From the NCBI GenBank assembly GCA_025458735.1, contig JALORV010000149.1:1-5742 (forward strand): DNA of 5,742 nucleotides, written 5' to 3'. The notes below the pieces were generated by a model. That model made no database searches. It was given only the letters and a program-made list of their open reading frames with translations, and was not told where the DNA came from. Made by a program: the position numbers and the translations under genes. Source of the DNA: Burkholderiaceae bacterium (GTDB lineage Bacteria > Pseudomonadota > Gammaproteobacteria > Burkholderiales > Burkholderiaceae). Each line of letters begins with the position of its first letter. Positions within the stretch are counted from its first letter, which is position 1. Shown here one piece after another: positions 5,078 to 5,742 of this stretch.

Positions 5078-5742
5078 ATGAAGCTTGGCATCGTAGGCTG
5101 GCGTGGCATGGTGGGCTCGGTCCTGATGGACCGCATGAACGCCGAGCGCGACTTCGAACTGGTCGACACGACCTTCTTTTCCACCTCGAATGCCGGCGGG
5201 GCGGCGCCTGCGGTGCCGCGCGCGCAGGGAACGCTGAAAAACGCCGATGACATCGCCGCGTTGACGGCGCAGGACGTCGTCATCACCTGCCAGGGCAGCG
5301 ACTACACGAAGGAGATCTACCCGAAGCTGCGCGCCACCGGCTGGAACGGCTACTGGATCGATGCCGCCAAGACGCTGCGCATGCAGGACGACGCGGTGAT
5401 CATCCTCGATCCGGTCAACCGGCCGGTGATCGATGCCGCGCTGGCACGCGGCATCCGCAACTACATCGGTGGCAACTGCACGGTGAGCTGCATGCTGATG
5501 GGCGTGGGAGCGCTCTTCAAGCGCGACCTCGTCGAGTGGATGACCTGCACCACCTACCAGGCCGCTTCCGGCGGCGGCGCGCAGCACATGCGCGAGCTGC
5601 TGACCCAGTTCGGCACGCTGAATGCCGAGGTGCGCGACCTGCTGGCCGATCCGGCCAGCGCGATCCTCGACATCGACCGCCGCATCAGCGGCAGGCAGCG
5701 CGCGCTCGGCGACGACGAGACGCAGCATTTCATCGTGCCGCT
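5078..5742 (+). CDS. asd: Aspartate-semialdehyde dehydrogenase (Asd), 3' partial
   Basis: Cytoplasmic NADPH-dependent enzyme that reduces aspartyl phosphate to aspartate semialdehyde, the branch point to lysine/diaminopimelate, methionine and threonine. The frame is open from ATG 5078 to the window edge, giving 221 codons of an expected 370 or so. It begins [20 protein letters not shown], the nucleotide-binding loop of the E. coli-type enzyme. It continues with [32 protein letters not shown] and ILDPVN. The active-site Cys134 lies in GGNCTVS (codon 5477-5479; E. coli Cys135 as I recall), followed by [16 protein letters not shown]. The end is lost only because the window stops. It begins 82 nt after the original leuB stop; the frameshifted leuB frame ends exactly on its start (ATGA). 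A good ribosome binding site and a hairpin precede it. Confidence 0.96.
   Translation, partial: MKLGIVGWRGMVGSVLMDRMNAERDFELVDTTFFSTSNAGGAAPAVPRAQGTLKNADDIAALTAQDVVITCQGSDYTKEIYPKLRATGWNGYWIDAAKTLRMQDDAVIILDPVNRPVIDAALARGIRNYIGGNCTVSCMLMGVGALFKRDLVEWMTCTTYQAASGGGAQHMRELLTQFGTLNAEVRDLLADPASAILDIDRRISGRQRALGDDETQHFIVP

Noticed and set aside
1..5742. tRNA or rRNA genes, CRISPR repeats, transposons, attachment sites, prophage or defence genes
   Set aside because: I looked on both strands and saw no regularly spaced repeats, transposase or integrase motifs, or tRNA-like cloverleaf arms. The window is filled by ordinary genes with similar base composition.

Overview
This is a GC-rich stretch (about two thirds G+C by eye) of a bacterial chromosome, most likely from a betaproteobacterium and probably the order Burkholderiales. 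I base this on the gene order leuC - entericidin-like lipoprotein - leuD - leuB - asd, which I recall as common in that group, and on the character of the LeuB and Asd proteins. No database search was possible.

Layout. The left edge (1-747, +) carries the end of an M48-type zinc-protease lipoprotein. It faces a convergent gene (775-1494, -) for a Tat-exported intradiol ring-cleavage dioxygenase, with only 27 bp between the stops. A 169-bp divergent spacer (1495-1663) holds an extended -10 promoter candidate and a hairpin in front of leuC. The rest of the window (1664 to the right edge, +) is one compact operon: leuC, a 45-residue entericidin-like lipoprotein, leuD, leuB and asd. asd is cut by the window edge.

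How the genes work together. LeuC and LeuD form isopropylmalate isomerase, which converts 2-isopropylmalate to 3-isopropylmalate. LeuB oxidises the latter on the way to 2-oxoisocaproate, the precursor of leucine. Asd makes aspartate semialdehyde for lysine, diaminopimelate, methionine and threonine. The small lipoprotein is unrelated to amino acid synthesis but is translationally coupled to leuC. Junctions are tight: ATGA overlaps or spacers below 20 nt, and two short gaps bridged by minimal open frames.

The most notable feature is a lesion. leuB reads as a normal enzyme up to residue 294, then changes frame within the very conserved segment after the NAD-binding motif. The remaining 59 residues are intact in the +1 frame. 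The family pattern suggests a 14-nt deletion between two TCG triplets. Either this genome carries a broken leuB, or the assembly has a local error. The M48 protein also lacks the usual C-terminal end of its family. I found no RNA gene, mobile element, CRISPR array or undescribed multi-gene system. Apart from these two damaged or shortened genes and several strong inverted repeats, this is an ordinary housekeeping region.
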